In this document: positions 5,309 through 6,146 of the stretch, piece by piece
How positions within the stretch are numbered: position 1 is the first letter of the stretch
How the letters are laid out: every line of letters starts with the position of its first letter
Assembly (NCBI GenBank): GCA_902496005.1
Contig: CABUZI010000097.1
Coordinates: 1-6,146 of the forward strand
DNA length: 6,146 nucleotides
Direction of reading: 5' to 3'
Source: an uncultured Collinsella sp.
Lineage (GTDB): Bacteria; Actinomycetota; Coriobacteriia; Coriobacteriales; Coriobacteriaceae
The notes under the pieces: model-generated
Seen by the model: the letters and a program-made list of their open reading frames with translations, nothing else
The model's database searches: none
What the model was told of the DNA's origin: nothing
Made by a program: the position numbers and the translations under genes

Positions 5309-5360
5309 TATTCCGAGAAGATTCCTAGGGTTTAGTACACCTATGAGTACACCATATACA

Positions 5361-5366
5361 GAGAGG
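5361..5366 (+). promoter_or_regulatory. Ribosome binding site fixing the sufC start
   Basis: GAGAGG lies 6 nt before ATG 5373. An in-frame ATG at 5343 would add MSTPYTERDS but has only a poorly placed AGGG about 13 nt upstream, and SufC homology begins after 5373. Confidence 0.7.
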
Positions 5367-5372
5367 GACAGC

Positions 5373-6146
5373 ATGAGCGCAAATCCGCTGCTTTCCATCG
5401 AAGGTCTGACCGCCTCCGTGGACGAGAAGACCATCCTCCACAACGTCAACCTCAACGTCGCCGCCGGAGAGACCCATGTGCTGATGGGACCCAACGGCGC
5501 CGGCAAATCCACCCTGGGCCACCTGGTCATGGGCGACCCCGTCTACACGGTCAACGACGGCCGTATCGTCTTTGACCGCCAGGACATCACCGAGCTCACC
5601 ACCGACAAGCGTTCGCGCGCCGGCCTGTTCCTGAGCTTCCAGGCCCCGGTCGAGATTCCGGGCGTGCCGCTGTCGAGCTTTTTGCGTGCCAGCATCGCCG
5701 GCCGTCCCGGCCTTGAGATGAAGGGCAAGGAATTCCGCCGTCGCGTCAAGGAGCTCGCGGCCGAGCTCAACATGGATACCGCCTACCTCAACCGCGAGTT
5801 GGGCGTAGGCTTCTCGGGCGGCGAGAAGAAGAAGGTCGAGATGCTCCAGCTTCTGCTGCTGCAGCCCAAACTCGCCATCCTGGACGAAACCGACTCCGGC
5901 CTGGACGTCGACGCCCTGTCCACCGTCAGCCACGGCATGGACGCGTACCGCAAGAGCTGCGACGGCTCCATGCTCATCATCACGCACAACACGCGCATCC
6001 TGGAACACCTGGATGTCGACCGCGTCCACGTTATGGTCAAGGGCCACATCGTACGCGAGGACGACGCCTCGCTCATTCCCTGGATCGACAAGAACGGTTT
6101 TGAGACCTTCGAGCGCGAGGCCGCCGAGCAGCGCGCCCAGGCCGAA
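5373..6146 (+). CDS. sufC: SufC, ATPase subunit of the SUF Fe-S cluster assembly scaffold (runs off the right edge)
   Basis: 258 residues are visible with no stop; SufC proteins are usually about 250 residues, so only a short C-terminal tail is missing. ABC-ATPase motifs are all intact: Walker A GPNGAGKST (39-47), Q-loop SFQAP with Q90, signature FSGGEKKK (147-154), Walker B LAILDETDSGLD (167-178) and switch histidine H205 in LIITHNTR. FLSFQAPVEIPGVPL and the FSGGEKKK-DETDSGLD pairing distinguish SufC from transporter ATPases. It hydrolyses ATP in the cytosol to remodel the SufB-SufD scaffold on which Fe-S clusters are built. As first gene after the promoter it is probably followed by sufB and sufD beyond the window. 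Divergence from an IscR-like regulator fits Fe-S-responsive control. Codons are strongly G/C-ending, as expected for a housekeeping, well-expressed gene. Confidence 0.97.
   Translation, partial: MSANPLLSIEGLTASVDEKTILHNVNLNVAAGETHVLMGPNGAGKSTLGHLVMGDPVYTVNDGRIVFDRQDITELTTDKRSRAGLFLSFQAPVEIPGVPLSSFLRASIAGRPGLEMKGKEFRRRVKELAAELNMDTAYLNRELGVGFSGGEKKKVEMLQLLLLQPKLAILDETDSGLDVDALSTVSHGMDAYRKSCDGSMLIITHNTRILEHLDVDRVHVMVKGHIVREDDASLIPWIDKNGFETFEREAAEQRAQAE

Noticed and set aside
5325..6047. 240-residue open frame on the minus strand opposite sufC
   Set aside because: It lies antisense to a protein with every SufC motif intact; the Val/Ala/His-rich product is the usual shadow of a GC-rich gene and has no recognisable domain.

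Overview
The window is about 60% G+C and looks like a chromosomal segment from a Gram-positive, high-GC anaerobe, most likely a gut actinobacterium of class Coriobacteriia (Collinsella-like). The signs are a sortase-anchored surface protein, a SUF iron-sulfur system headed by an Rrf2 regulator, an actinobacterial-style GT2 glycosyltransferase, and strongly G/C-ending codons in the best-conserved genes. The taxonomic placement is inferred from these traits and was not tested by a search. No tRNA, rRNA, CRISPR array, transposase or phage gene was seen.

Layout. (1) Positions 2-745 (+) hold the 3' part of a family 2 glycosyltransferase that runs in from the left edge. (2) Convergent to it, 24 bp away, 770-2566 (-) is an 'AAA-ATPase-like/DUF1703' protein. 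Its Walker B and nuclease-core residues look degraded, it is rich in cysteine, and its codon use is looser than that of its neighbours. (3) 2772-4583 (-) encodes a secreted protein with a lysozyme-like N-terminal domain, a long low-complexity stalk and a C-terminal MPKTG sortase signal. A clear intrinsic terminator follows it at 2703-2740. (4) 4723-5154 (-) is an Rrf2/IscR-type regulator with three cysteines suited to an Fe-S cluster. (5) 5373-6146 (+) is sufC, missing only its extreme C-terminus, divergent from the regulator and presumably the first gene of a suf operon.

How it fits together. The 218-bp region between the rrf2 gene and sufC is the most information-dense part. It holds a 25-bp site matching the E. 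coli IscR type 1 operator at 21 of 25 positions, directly upstream of a plausible suf promoter and overlapping a plausible rrf2 promoter. Beside it lies a 68-nt near-perfect inverted repeat. Its two transition mismatches both become G-U pairs in RNA read from the minus strand, which points toward an RNA structure in the rrf2 leader. The simplest model is that an Fe-S-sensing Rrf2 regulator controls itself and suf from one shared operator. The surface protein and the AAA-like protein show no obvious link to suf. However, the intergenic regions upstream of both carry the same 10-bp palindrome, GTTGCACAAC. I found no convincing new multi-gene system. The strongest leads are the suf/rrf2 control region and the apparently catalytically degraded AAA/DUF1703 protein.
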